The position numbers and the translations under genes were made by a program. The notes under the pieces are model-generated. The model was not told the DNA's origin. It was given only the letters and a program-made list of their open reading frames with translations, and did no database searches. Shown one piece after another: positions 33,969-43,400 of a stretch of 52,843 bases of DNA. The stretch is from an uncultured Anaeromyxobacter sp. (lineage in GTDB: Bacteria; Myxococcota; Myxococcia; Myxococcales; Anaeromyxobacteraceae), in assembly GCA_903904005.1 (NCBI GenBank), contig CAIVAR010000135.1:1-52843 (forward strand), read 5' to 3'. Positions within the stretch are counted from its first letter, which is position 1, and every line of letters begins with the position of its first letter.

Positions 33969-35972
33969 TCACCGTGGAGGGAGCGTGGCGCGCGGCAGGG
34001 GAAATGTCTTCTCCGAGGCGTGCCCCCAGACGTCGCGCACGATGACCTCGATGAGGAGGTCGCCCGTGGCGGGCTGCATCCGCAACCGGGGCATGGAGGC
34101 GGCCACGAGCGCGATCGCCTTGCCCGGTTTCACCGCGCGGCCGTCCACCGACTGGAGGATGGGGACGAGCGACCAGTCGTCCTCGAAGAGTTCCGGGTCC
34201 CAGACGCCGTAGCGCCCGTTGGCGTCGACGAGGAGGCTCTGGAGGCGTCCCGACGAATCGAAGTATGCGCGGATCTCCTGCGGCTCCTCCTCGGCGTTCG
34301 TGAGGTACTTCCCCTTCCGGTCCTTGAGGTACGCAGGCAGCCCCTGCAGCGGAGGGTCCTGCCCCGGAACGAGGAAGAGTGGCTCGGCGCTCACGGAGAC
34401 GCCCTTGCCGTCCTTGCCGACGAGGACCGGGACCTTGCCGTCCCACGCGTAGCTGGAGGTCTTTCCGGCAGCGACCTGCTCGTTCCAGATGCCGCCCAGG
34501 CGGTAGGCGTTTCCGTCCGGGTCGCGACGGGCCACGAAGGCGATCACGTCCACGACCCCGTCCGAGGTCGGCGTCACCTCGATGCGCGCGGTACCAGGCT
34601 TCGAGGACGAGACCTTCGCCTGGAACTCGGGCGGGTTGTCCTCGCTCGCGGCATCGAGGGCGGAGAGGACCCGCCCCCATCCCACGTCCCGGTCCCAGGA
34701 GAGCTGGGAGTATCGCGACTGCGTCGCCCGGTCCCACGACTCCCCCCGGTTCCCGGCGATCTGGAGCCCCGACTGGCCGGCCGCCGCACGCAGCGTCCCG
34801 AGCGACGTCCGGATGGTCGCGTCCCGGAGCGATTGCCTGGCCTTCGTGGCGGCCGCCGCGACGTCCGGATCGCTGCGGATCGTCCCGAGGAGCCCGAGGA
34901 ACTGGCCGGCGTCGAGGTAGTTGGAGGCGAACTCGAGCGAGAACGCTCCGTAGGGCGGAAGCGTGAGCGCATTGGCTCGCGCGACCTCGGTCCAGCTCAG
35001 GGTGTGGCTGCGCAACATGAGGTCGGCGAGCGTCTTCATGTCGGCGGCGTAGCGGCCGAACCGCTCCATGTCGAAGGCCGCCCGGGCGCGCAGGAGCCGC
35101 TCGGCCGCGCGATCCACGTCCGCGTGGGTGGCCTCCCAGGACTGGAGGTCCATCACGGCATGGTGGGAGGTGGAGACGTCCGGGCTCGCCGACAGGAGGG
35201 TGAGGATCCCGGCGCGGCCGAGCTCGCTTGCGTCGCTCTCGGCGTCGGCGATGATGATCCGGGCGAGGTCGTGGAACTGCCAGAGCACCTCGCTCCCCGC
35301 CATGAGACAGGCGTCGAAGACGAGAAGGTCGAGCCGGGAGCCCTCCGGAAGCCCAGCGTCGCGCATGCCCGCACGGATCGCGTGATCGATCTCGTCGATC
35401 TCGAGCCCGCGGGTATCATCGAGCGTCCCGTCCTGGCGGTCCCCGCCGAATCCCCCCCACGATCCTCCGTGGCCGTTCATGAAGACCGCGTGGCGGCGTG
35501 CCGGGTAGTCGCGGAAGGTCCGCGCCACCCAGGCCCGGAGCACCTCCGGCTCGTCGAGGTTCTGCTCCGGGACCTCGGCGACGAGGAGCGGCTTCTTCCC
35601 GTCGCCCTGGATGCGCATGTACTGGGTCCCCGTCGTGATGGGCTTTCCGTGGACGGGATCGAGCACCTTGTCGTCGGGGTCGCGGCAGACGTTCCCGGCG
35701 CAGTAATCGGCCGCGACGAGGACGTTCACGTTCGTGCCGAGGCTGGCCTCGCCCATCTCCTCGATCGCGCCGATGAGCTGCGCCGAGAGGTTGTTGTCGC
35801 CGTGGCCGTACACGAAGATGGTCCACTCGGCGATGGCGGGCGGAGCGTTCTTCGCGCTCCCGGGAGCGGCGCGCGCCACACCGACGAGTCCGGCGACGAG
35901 AAGTGCCGCGGCAGCGATCCCTGCGCCGACGCCGCGCGTGTTCCGGCGATTCGAGGTTCCTGGATCGTTCAT
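33969..35972 (-). CDS. Clostripain-family (C11) cysteine peptidase, secreted
   Basis: 667 residues. A basic, hydrophobic N-terminus (IAAAALLVAGLVGVARA) is a signal peptide or anchor. The C11 domain starts EWTIFVYGHGDNNLS; the dyad is His168 (AVFMNGHGGSWGGFGG) and Cys222 (LLVFDACLMAGSEVLWQF). The C-terminal third is beta-rich, with Ig-like strands. It differs clearly from the C11 lipoprotein at 29216 (no lipobox here, different spacing), so it is an old paralogue rather than a recent copy. The start may be the ATG at 35972 or a GTG at 35981; neither has a clear SD. Confidence 0.88.
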   Translation of the reverse strand: MNDPGTSNRRNTRGVGAGIAAAALLVAGLVGVARAAPGSAKNAPPAIAEWTIFVYGHGDNNLSAQLIGAIEEMGEASLGTNVNVLVAADYCAGNVCRDPDDKVLDPVHGKPITTGTQYMRIQGDGKKPLLVAEVPEQNLDEPEVLRAWVARTFRDYPARRHAVFMNGHGGSWGGFGGDRQDGTLDDTRGLEIDEIDHAIRAGMRDAGLPEGSRLDLLVFDACLMAGSEVLWQFHDLARIIIADAESDASELGRAGILTLLSASPDVSTSHHAVMDLQSWEATHADVDRAAERLLRARAAFDMERFGRYAADMKTLADLMLRSHTLSWTEVARANALTLPPYGAFSLEFASNYLDAGQFLGLLGTIRSDPDVAAAATKARQSLRDATIRTSLGTLRAAAGQSGLQIAGNRGESWDRATQSRYSQLSWDRDVGWGRVLSALDAASEDNPPEFQAKVSSSKPGTARIEVTPTSDGVVDVIAFVARRDPDGNAYRLGGIWNEQVAAGKTSSYAWDGKVPVLVGKDGKGVSVSAEPLFLVPGQDPPLQGLPAYLKDRKGKYLTNAEEEPQEIRAYFDSSGRLQSLLVDANGRYGVWDPELFEDDWSLVPILQSVDGRAVKPGKAIALVAASMPRLRMQPATGDLLIEVIVRDVWGHASEKTFPLPRATLPPR

Positions 35973-36108
35973 GCGGTGCACGCCGAAGCGTCACACGGTG
36001 GGATCGGCAGCGGCAAGGAGCAGGCGGGCCAGCACCCGCCAGGGTCGTCACCCCTCGGGGCCCTCTAGGCCGCCTCCGTCCTCCGGGAGGTGAGCTAGGC
36101 TGGTCGGG

Positions 36109-37812
36109 ATGACGCCCATCCGCTCCGCTCTTCTCCTTCTCGCCGGTCCTCTCCTCGGAGCCTGCGCGCAGGAGGCCGCTCCGGCTGCAGCGGTCCAGTA
36201 CGCCACCTGGCTCTACCCGAAGGCGCCCCACGACCCCGACGCCCAGGGAACGGCTTCCCTCTTCACGTGGACCCCGGAGGGCGATCCCACCGTGGCGGCC
36301 TATGCCGGCGTCCAGAGGGAGATCGCCGCACGGGTCGCCCGCACCGACGTCTTCGACTCCCCGTTCAGCGGGGTGATGGGGATCCTGAACTACGACTACA
36401 ACCAGCCCCGGGGCGACCACCCGGGCGCGACGGCCGTCCAGATCCTCGGCCAGGTGCCGGTGTACGACCGCAGCCTCTTCGAGGGCTGGAACGAGGTCGA
36501 CGTCTACGTCTCGTTCGGCGGCTACGTCCGGGAAGGGGAGATCACCGTTCCCTCGCCGCAGGAGATCACCGTGGGCCACCGGAACGGCGTCCCGGTGCTG
36601 GGTTCGCTCGTGTTCAAGGGCGAGCCTTCCAACGCCGGGCTGGACGCGAAGGACCTCGTGACCCGGGACGGGAGCGGCCGGCTCTGGGCGGTGGGCCAGC
36701 TCCAGCTCCTCGCGCGCACGTTCGGCTTCGACGGGTACTTCTTCAATCTCGAGGAGGGGGTCACGCTCTCGAACGATGGGCCCGATCCCGAGATGGGGCG
36801 CTACCTGGAACTCCTCACGACACTTCGGGACGGAGGGCTCAACGTCGCCTCGTACGACAGCCTCAAGGACAACGGGTCGATGTGGTACCGGGAGGCTCTG
36901 GACGCGGGCAGCGCGAAGATCTTCGCTGCGAGTTGCAGCTTCTTCGTCGACTACCGGTGGACGAAGACGGACATCGCGATCTCCGCCTCCACGGCGGGTT
37001 CGAGGGCGTCCGACGTCTACATGGGCGTGAACTGGTGGGAGGACCCGAATCGGTTCGTGCGGATCCGCGAGCTCGTGGCCAATCGGCCGCCCGCGCCGGC
37101 CCGACTCTCCCTCGGCCTCTGGGCGATCGAGTACCCGATTGCCGGTGGGCCGCGCTACGACCCGATCGCTCCCTCCTTCGACCTCGATCCCCGCGGCGGA
37201 CTGCTCCGGACCGCGGCGGGCAACCACGCCGATTTCGTGGAACTCTGGACCCGCCGGACGGCGAACCCGGATCGGGCCACGAGCTCGGTCCTCGGCGACT
37301 ACCTCACGCCGCGAACGGCCATCACGCGCCTGCCGTTCGTCACCCGCTTCAACCTCGGAAAGGGGGACCGGCGCTTCGGCTCCGGCGCGGTCTCGTCCGG
37401 TGCCTCCTGGGGGAACCTGGTCGAGCAGGACCTTCTCCCGCACTACCTCATCCGGGAGGAGAAGGTGGCGATCGACTACGACTTCGAGACGGCCTGGGAG
37501 GGGGGAAGCTCGCTGAAGGTGGTCTCCGCCCTCGGTGCTGCCGAGGTGAAGCCCATCTACCTCACCTCCATCGCGGCCCCCCGGGGCGTCACGGTCCGGG
37601 CGGTCTTCCAGAACCCGGGTCCGGACGCCGCGCGCCTGGTCCTCCTGCGCGCCGATGGCACGACCACGGACCTGACCCTGCCCGGAAAGGCGCTGGACTG
37701 GAGTGCGGTCGAGGTCACCGATTCGACGCCGGGCACCATCGTGGAGATCCAGATCGGGCTTCCGAAGTCGGCTGGTTCCGTGATCCGCCTGGGGGAGATC
37801 GCACTCCGTTGA
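36109..37812 (+). CDS. Glycoside hydrolase family 85 endo-beta-N-acetylglucosaminidase, lipoprotein
   Basis: 567 residues with lipobox LLGAC (Cys19). The GH85 catalytic barrel runs from about 30 to 430: YVSFGGYVREG, GHRNGVPVLGSLVFKGE and the active-site strand FGFDGYFFNLEE, in which Asn213 and Glu215 correspond to the paired Asn/Glu of ENGases acting by substrate-assisted catalysis. Later DVYMGVNWWEDPNRF is also typical. The last ~130 residues form a beta-sandwich domain. It would remove N-glycans from glycoproteins between the two core GlcNAc residues, at the cell surface. It is next to two clostripains, which fits joint glycoprotein degradation. Confidence 0.88.
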   Translation: MTPIRSALLLLAGPLLGACAQEAAPAAAVQYATWLYPKAPHDPDAQGTASLFTWTPEGDPTVAAYAGVQREIAARVARTDVFDSPFSGVMGILNYDYNQPRGDHPGATAVQILGQVPVYDRSLFEGWNEVDVYVSFGGYVREGEITVPSPQEITVGHRNGVPVLGSLVFKGEPSNAGLDAKDLVTRDGSGRLWAVGQLQLLARTFGFDGYFFNLEEGVTLSNDGPDPEMGRYLELLTTLRDGGLNVASYDSLKDNGSMWYREALDAGSAKIFAASCSFFVDYRWTKTDIAISASTAGSRASDVYMGVNWWEDPNRFVRIRELVANRPPAPARLSLGLWAIEYPIAGGPRYDPIAPSFDLDPRGGLLRTAAGNHADFVELWTRRTANPDRATSSVLGDYLTPRTAITRLPFVTRFNLGKGDRRFGSGAVSSGASWGNLVEQDLLPHYLIREEKVAIDYDFETAWEGGSSLKVVSALGAAEVKPIYLTSIAAPRGVTVRAVFQNPGPDAARLVLLRADGTTTDLTLPGKALDWSAVEVTDSTPGTIVEIQIGLPKSAGSVIRLGEIALR

Positions 37813-37870
37813 TGAACTTGGTGATGTCGCCGCAGAGGACGCGCTCCTGGCGCGCCCTGGAGGACTCGAA

Positions 37871-39340
37871 ATGGTGCCCCACGATCCCTGCCCGTCGCGC
37901 GCTGCCCCCCGGTCCACCGGAGTCGGACGCCGTGAGTTCCTGCTCGCCTCGGCCGGCGTCATCGCGGCGCCCCTCGTCCGGCAGCCGGATCGTGCGCAGG
38001 TCGTCGTCGTGGGGGCCGGCATTTCCGGCCTGACCGCCGCGCTCGAGCTCTCCCGGAAGGGCGTGGACGTCCAGGTCCTGGAGGCCACCACGCGCCCGGG
38101 CGGTCGTTTCGAATCGGTCTTCTTCGATGGAATCGCCGCAAACGTCGGCGTGCAGTGGGTGAACGCCGGGGTCTCTCCCCTCGTCGACTCGTTCCTGGAG
38201 CGCATCCCGCGCCAGCCGCTCGGGAGCGGGGGTGGCGGCTGGGCGCTCGGATGGGACGGAAAGCTCATCGAGCTCGGTGGCGCGGAGAGCTTCGCCGACT
38301 CCCTTCCGTTCCCCGAGAAGGCGAAAAAGGACCTCGCCGCCTCGATCGCAAAGATGAGGCGGGATGCGCAGGCGCTCTACCCCGGGGTCGACCTGGGCAA
38401 CGAGCGGAGCTGGCGCCACGTCTTCGAGCTGCCCACCGGCTCCGCCCTCTGGAGGCGACTCGAATCCACGCCCATCTCCGCCTACCTCGCCGAGTTCGAC
38501 CCGGTCGTGACGACCATCTGGGGAACCCGGGTGAGCGCCGGCTTCGGCGGGACCGCGGACACGATCTCCGCGCTCTTCCTCGTCGGCTGGTACCGGGGCA
38601 ACCCGTTCTTCCCCGTGACCATCCTGAAGGGAGGAAACCAGCGTCTCACCGACGACATGGCCGCGGCCGTCGAGACCGCCGGGCGGCCGATCGTCTACGG
38701 CGCGGAGGTCGCCTCCATCACCCAGGACGACCGGGGGGTTGCGGTCGCCTGCTCCGGAGGAAGGACGTACGCGGCGAACCGCTGCATCGTCACGACGCCG
38801 ATCGGCGTGACCCGGCGGATCGTGAAGGGGCTCCCCCCGGCGAAGGAGGAGGCGTTCGCCGCGGTTCGCTACGTGCCGCTCACCTCGATCGCGCTCCATG
38901 TGCGCAACTTCCCCGACGCCGCGCGGCTCTCAGGCGTACTCTTCGTGAACGGCAACACGGCGGCGATCGTGAACCAGACCGGCCCGGTGGCCGGGAAACC
39001 CAAGGAGGGAACGGTCCTGGTCGTCGTCGTCACCGATCCCCGGAGGACCGGACTCCCCGACGACGAGCTCGTCGCCCTCGCCGTTGGCGACCTCCAGGTC
39101 GTGAACCCGTCCTTCGTGAGAGCCCGCGACATCCTGGGAAGCGCGGTCCGGAAGTACGCCGTGGGCGAGATCCACGTGACCCCGGACTTCGTCTCGCGCC
39201 ACCTCGAGACCCTCCGGAAGCCCGTCGGGCGCATCCACTTCGGCGGGGAGTTCGTGAGCAACTTCCCGACCTGGGGTGGAGCGGTCTGGGGTGGCGAGCA
39301 GGCGGCGGCAGAGGCGTTGAAGGGGCTCCGGGCGGTCTAG
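37871..39340 (+). CDS. FAD-dependent amine oxidase/phytoene desaturase-like, Tat-type leader
   Basis: 489 residues. GGAGG lies seven bases before the ATG. The leader has twin arginines in GVGRREFLLASAG, followed by a hydrophobic stretch, so Tat export is likely. The FAD-binding fold starts VVVVGAGISGLTAALELSRKG with Glu71 for the ribose and the second motif RPGGRFESV. The C-terminal FAD motif FGGEFVSNFPTWGGAVWGGEQAA is typical of flavin amine oxidoreductases (PF01593). The substrate could be an amine, amino acid or porphyrinogen and cannot be read from sequence. It starts 58 bases after the GH85 gene. Confidence 0.88.
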   Translation: MVPHDPCPSRAAPRSTGVGRREFLLASAGVIAAPLVRQPDRAQVVVVGAGISGLTAALELSRKGVDVQVLEATTRPGGRFESVFFDGIAANVGVQWVNAGVSPLVDSFLERIPRQPLGSGGGGWALGWDGKLIELGGAESFADSLPFPEKAKKDLAASIAKMRRDAQALYPGVDLGNERSWRHVFELPTGSALWRRLESTPISAYLAEFDPVVTTIWGTRVSAGFGGTADTISALFLVGWYRGNPFFPVTILKGGNQRLTDDMAAAVETAGRPIVYGAEVASITQDDRGVAVACSGGRTYAANRCIVTTPIGVTRRIVKGLPPAKEEAFAAVRYVPLTSIALHVRNFPDAARLSGVLFVNGNTAAIVNQTGPVAGKPKEGTVLVVVVTDPRRTGLPDDELVALAVGDLQVVNPSFVRARDILGSAVRKYAVGEIHVTPDFVSRHLETLRKPVGRIHFGGEFVSNFPTWGGAVWGGEQAAAEALKGLRAV

Positions 39341-39361
39341 CGAACCGCTCGAGGAGGCACC

Positions 39362-41270
39362 ATGAATGCCCGCTCGGTCATCCGCCCGTCCCGACCTACT
39401 CCGCGGCCATCCAGGAGGGCCAGACCGCGGCGCAGGAGGTCCTCCGCCAGGGGAGCACGACCTCCCTCGCCATCGCGCTCGTCACCGCGGACCGGGTCGT
39501 GTGGGCCCAGAGCTTCGGGCTCGCCGACGTCGAGGCACGCAGGGCGCCCAGCCAGACCACGATGTTCGGCATCGGTTCGGTGTCGAAGATGTTCGCGACC
39601 GTCGCAATCATGCAACTCGTGGAGAGGGGGCTCGTGGACATCGACGCGCCGCTCGTGCGCTACCTGCCGTCGTTCCGCATGGCCGACCCGCGCTTCGCCG
39701 ACATCACGGTGCGCATGCTGCTCGACCACTCCTCCGGGCTGCCGGGGGCGACCTACCGCAACGTCCAGGCGACCTCGCCCGTCCCGGACTAGGCGGACCA
39801 GGTTCTCACCGCCCTGGCCGAGGAGCGGCTCAAGGCGCCACCCGGCTACATGAGCGTCTACTGCAACGACGGCTTCACCCTTGTCGAGCCCCTCGTGCGC
39901 GCCGTCACGGGCAGGAGCTACGCGAAGTTCCACGTCGCCGGGGTCGCCCAGCCGCAGGCATTCATGGGCGCGCAGGCGTCGGGCGGGGCCTTCACGACGC
40001 CGACCGACATGGGCACGTTCCTGCGCGTCTTCCTGAACGGCGGGACGGTGGGAGGGGTGCGGACTCTCCGCCCATCGTCCGTCGCCGCGATGGGCGTCGA
40101 CCAGACGGTCGGAACCTTCGATCCCGCACCGGCGGGGGCCATGGCCTACGGGCTCGGATGGGACACCGTCGCGGAGCCGGGACTCGGCGCTGTGGGGATC
40201 ACGGCCTGGGCGAAGAGCGGGATCGTCCCACAGTACCGGGCGCAGGTCGTCGTCGCCCCCGAGGCGGGGCTCGGCGTCGTCGTGATGGGGACGACGGGAG
40301 CAGGCTTCGATCCGCTCGCCATCGCGCAGCGGGTCCTTCTCCGGGCGCTCGCGGAGACCGGTCGCATCCCGTCGTTCCCGGAACCGCTCCCGCCCGTTGC
40401 CGCGCACGTGGCCCCGGTTCCCGATGGGCTCCTCGGCTCGATCTCCGGCGAGTACGCGAGCTACAAGGGCATCCTGCGCGTCCGCCCCGAGGAGAACGGG
40501 TCGCTGACGCTGCTCACCTTCGACGGGAGGGACTTCAAGCCGACGACGACGGGGCTCCTCTACCGGAGCGACGGATGGTTCACGTCCGACGCGTTGCCGC
40601 TCGCTTCCTTCCGGCTCGTGGAGGGCGATGGCGCCCCGTACCTCGCCCAGCGCTCGCCGTTCGGGAGCAAGCACTACCTCGATCAGTGGGCCGCCGTGCA
40701 GCGGGTCCGGGGTGCGAGGCCGGAGCTCTCGCCGGCGTGGAGCGCCCGGACTCGCTCATGCTCCTGGAGGGCGCGGACCCCCGGCTCGCGCTCACCGCAT
40801 CGCCGGAGCTTCCGGGGCTCGTCGTCGCCCTGCCGCCGGACGGCTATCGCTATGCGCTCGAACCTTCCGGGAGCGACGTCAAGGCGGGGATGATGCTCGT
40901 CATCCCGGGCATGAACGGCCGGGATCTGAACGACCTCGACGTCGTCGTGAAGGCTGGCGAGGAGTGGGTGCGCTGGGGCGACGCGACGTACCGGCCCCTG
41001 GCGACGGTGCCGACCCTATCGCCCGGTTCGACGACCTCGGTCTCCATCGGTCCGGAAGGATACGCCGAGTGGCGCGACGTCGAGGCAGGACCCGTTCCGA
41101 GGACGATCCAGGTCACCGCCGCGACCGCATGGAAGCTGTACGACCCGGACTTCCTGCTGGCCGGGAGCGGAGGCGCGGGGGGCCGGGCGACCGTGCCGGC
41201 AGGCGCCGGGGGCTGGTACCTCACCCTCTTCGGGGCTGCGGGGTACCAGGTCGGGGTCAGCGTGGAGTGA
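39362..41270 (+). pseudogene. Broken serine hydrolase (beta-lactamase/PBP-like class C fold)
   Basis: A beta-lactamase-type domain is visible: LAIALVTADRVVWAQSFGLA, the SxxK motif FGIGSVSKMF, HSSGLPG and the YxN motif in MSVYCNDGFTLVEPL. It is disrupted at several points. The ATG at 39362 is in another frame than the body (shift near 39390). An amber TAG at 39790-39792 replaces what was probably Tyr in PDYADQ. A section after GRSYAKFHV is deleted before QPQAFMGAQASGGAF. A second frameshift near 40740 moves the C-terminal domain (DSLMLLEGADPRLALTAS to the stop at 41270) to a third frame. No functional product is expected. Confidence 0.85.
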
Positions 41271-41392
41271 TCCGGCGCCGATGAATCTGTCGCGTTCTGC
41301 AGCCCAGAAGGAAACGAGTCGGACCCGTGCTATTCCTTGAACCTCGACGCGGCCGGTTGAAGCGGGGAGCTGGCCGGAGGGAGACGAACCAC

Positions 41393-42307
41393 ATGCCGAC
41401 CTGGGAGAAGGAAGCCGACGCCCTCCACGCATCCGGCGCACGGCACGCGCTCATCCTGTCGGGGGCGAGCGACGCCCGCGGGCAGATCGCCGAGGGCATC
41501 GCGCGCGCGCTCGCGCCACGCCAGATCCGCGTCTCCTCCGCCGGCGTGGCCCGCGGTGCCGTCGACCCGCTCGCCGTGCGCGTGCTCGCCGAGCTCTCGG
41601 TGATCGGTTCGGACCTGCGGGCCCGGACGCTCGACGAGGTCGACGTGACCGGGGTGGGGGCGATCTTGGTCCTCTCCGAGGAGGATCCGACGCCTCCCAC
41701 GCTGCGCGGGGTCCTCCGCGTGCACTGGCCGCTCGTCGACCCGGCCCAGGGGGGCGGTTCGGAGGAGGAGCGGATCGAACGCTACCGCGCCGTTCGCAAC
41801 GAACTGCGGCGCAGGCTCATCCGCGTATTCGCCCGGGACGCGGTCCCGTCCGATGGGACCGAGGGCCTGACCACGTCCGTGGGACCGGCGTCGGGCGGCG
41901 ACATCGACGCCATCCGAAGGCTTCTCGTGGCGGCGCTGCTGCCGTCGGGCAACGTGGACGGCCCGAACCAGCGCTTCATCGTGGCCCGGCAGAACGGGAG
42001 GGTCGTGGGGTGCGCCGGTCTCGAGACGTTCGGCGAGGACGGCCAGCTCCGCTCGATGGCCGTCCACTGGACGAGCCGCAACTCCGGGCTGGGCACGCGC
42101 CTGCACGGGCGGCTCCTCTTCGAGGCCCTGCAGGCCGGGGTCCGGAACCTGTACGTAGTCACCACGACCGCCGCCGACTTCTTCGCTCGCCAAGGCTACC
42201 GCAAGATCCAGCCGGCCGACGTGCCACCCGGGGTGGTGGAGTCCGAGGAGTACGCCACGTTCGTGCCCGGGGGTGGCGTGGTCATGGCGAGGCCGGTGAC
42301 GCTGTAG
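41393..42307 (+). CDS. Degenerate ArsC-like domain fused to ArsN2-type GNAT acetyltransferase
   Basis: 304 residues. Residues ~15-150 have the low-molecular-weight phosphatase/arsenate reductase fold: LILSGASDARGQIAEGIARAL aligns with the usual LFLCTGNSCRSQMAEG loop, but the catalytic Cys is Ser23 while Arg29 remains. VHWPLVDPAQGGGSEEERI retains the Asp-Pro acid motif. Residues ~165-304 form a GNAT domain (LRSMAVHWTSRNSGLGTRLH, VVTTTAADFFARQGYRKI) close to arsenic-resistance acetyltransferases ArsN2. The ATG at 41393 follows GGAGGGAG. No arsR, acr3 or arsB gene is near. The acetyltransferase half may be active; the reductase half probably is not. Confidence 0.82.
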   Translation: MPTWEKEADALHASGARHALILSGASDARGQIAEGIARALAPRQIRVSSAGVARGAVDPLAVRVLAELSVIGSDLRARTLDEVDVTGVGAILVLSEEDPTPPTLRGVLRVHWPLVDPAQGGGSEEERIERYRAVRNELRRRLIRVFARDAVPSDGTEGLTTSVGPASGGDIDAIRRLLVAALLPSGNVDGPNQRFIVARQNGRVVGCAGLETFGEDGQLRSMAVHWTSRNSGLGTRLHGRLLFEALQAGVRNLYVVTTTAADFFARQGYRKIQPADVPPGVVESEEYATFVPGGGVVMARPVTL

Positions 42308-42322
42308 CGCAGGCCGGGCGGA

Positions 42323-43333
42323 TCACGCAGCCGCGTCGGATTCGGAGCCAGGCGCCACGCGCCGCAGGCCGCGGAACGCTCGCTCCGCCGTGAGCACGCC
42401 CCGGATCACGGCATCCACCTGCTCGGCGATCGGCATCTCGAGCGCCCGCTGGCTGGCCAGCTCCATCACCACGGAACTGGTCTTGATGCCCTCGGCCACC
42501 ATGTTCATCGACGCCACGATCTCGGCGGTGGACTGCCCCTTGGCCAGCCGCTCGCCCACCTGCCGGTTGCGCGACAGCGGGCTCATGCACGTGGCCATGA
42601 GATCGCCGAGCCCGGTCAGCCCGGCGAAGGTCTCCGGCCGGCCACCGAAGGCCACGCCAAAGCGGGTCAACTCGGCCAGGCCACGGGTGATGACCGTCGC
42701 GCGGGTATTCACTCCCACGCCGAACCCCTCGGCCATGCCCGCGGCGATGGCGATCACGTTCTTCAGCGGTCCACCGAGCTCGCAGCCGGCGACGTCGTCG
42801 TTCCGGTACACGCGGAACCAGCGCGAGCTGAAGAGCGGTTGCAGCGAGCACGCCACGTGGGGGTCGGGCATCGCGATCACGGCCGCAGCGGCCATGCCCT
42901 GGAGGATCTCCCGAGCGATGTTTGGCCCGGCCAGCAGCCCCGCCGGGTGCCCGGGAAGCTCCTCCGCGAAGACCTGGGTCATGCGCAGGTGCGTCTTCTG
43001 CTCCAGGCCCTTGACGAGGCTGACCACCGGTACCCAGGGCCGGATGTGGCGCGAAGCGGCCTGGACCGTGGCGCGCACCCCGTGCGAGGGGACGCCGATG
43101 ACCAGGACGTCGCAGGTCGACACCGCCTCCTCGAGCGAGGCCGTGGCCCGGAGCGCGGGATGGAGCGGCAGGTCGCCCAGGTATTGGCCGTTGCGGTGCT
43201 CGCGGTTGATCTCGTCCGCCGTGTCCGCCCGGCGCGCCCAGATCAAGGTCGAGGTGTTCGCGGACGCGAGCGACGCGACCGTCGTACCCCATGAACCAGC
43301 GCCCAGAACCGCGACTTGAATGGGTCGGGACAT
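42323..43333 (-). CDS. gpsA: Glycerol-3-phosphate dehydrogenase [NAD(P)+]
   Basis: 336 residues, full length for GpsA. It makes sn-glycerol 3-phosphate from dihydroxyacetone phosphate for phospholipid synthesis. The nucleotide-binding loop [14 protein letters not shown], the Lys in [12 protein letters not shown], the catalytic Lys191 in [17 protein letters not shown], and the C-terminal [19 protein letters not shown] are all present. An AGGAG lies upstream of the ATG at 43333. It is the only clear housekeeping gene here, stands alone, and is convergent with the ArsC/ArsN2 gene. Many genomes carry a single gpsA; whether this is the only copy is unknown. Confidence 0.95.
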   Translation of the reverse strand: MSRPIQVAVLGAGSWGTTVASLASANTSTLIWARRADTADEINREHRNGQYLGDLPLHPALRATASLEEAVSTCDVLVIGVPSHGVRATVQAASRHIRPWVPVVSLVKGLEQKTHLRMTQVFAEELPGHPAGLLAGPNIAREILQGMAAAAVIAMPDPHVACSLQPLFSSRWFRVYRNDDVAGCELGGPLKNVIAIAAGMAEGFGVGVNTRATVITRGLAELTRFGVAFGGRPETFAGLTGLGDLMATCMSPLSRNRQVGERLAKGQSTAEIVASMNMVAEGIKTSSVVMELASQRALEMPIAEQVDAVIRGVLTAERAFRGLRRVAPGSESDAAA

Positions 43334-43400
43334 TCTCGACTCCTGTCTTTCAGCAGACTAGCAGTTCGTGGTGCACCGCTCGAGCAGCCAGGGATTCATC

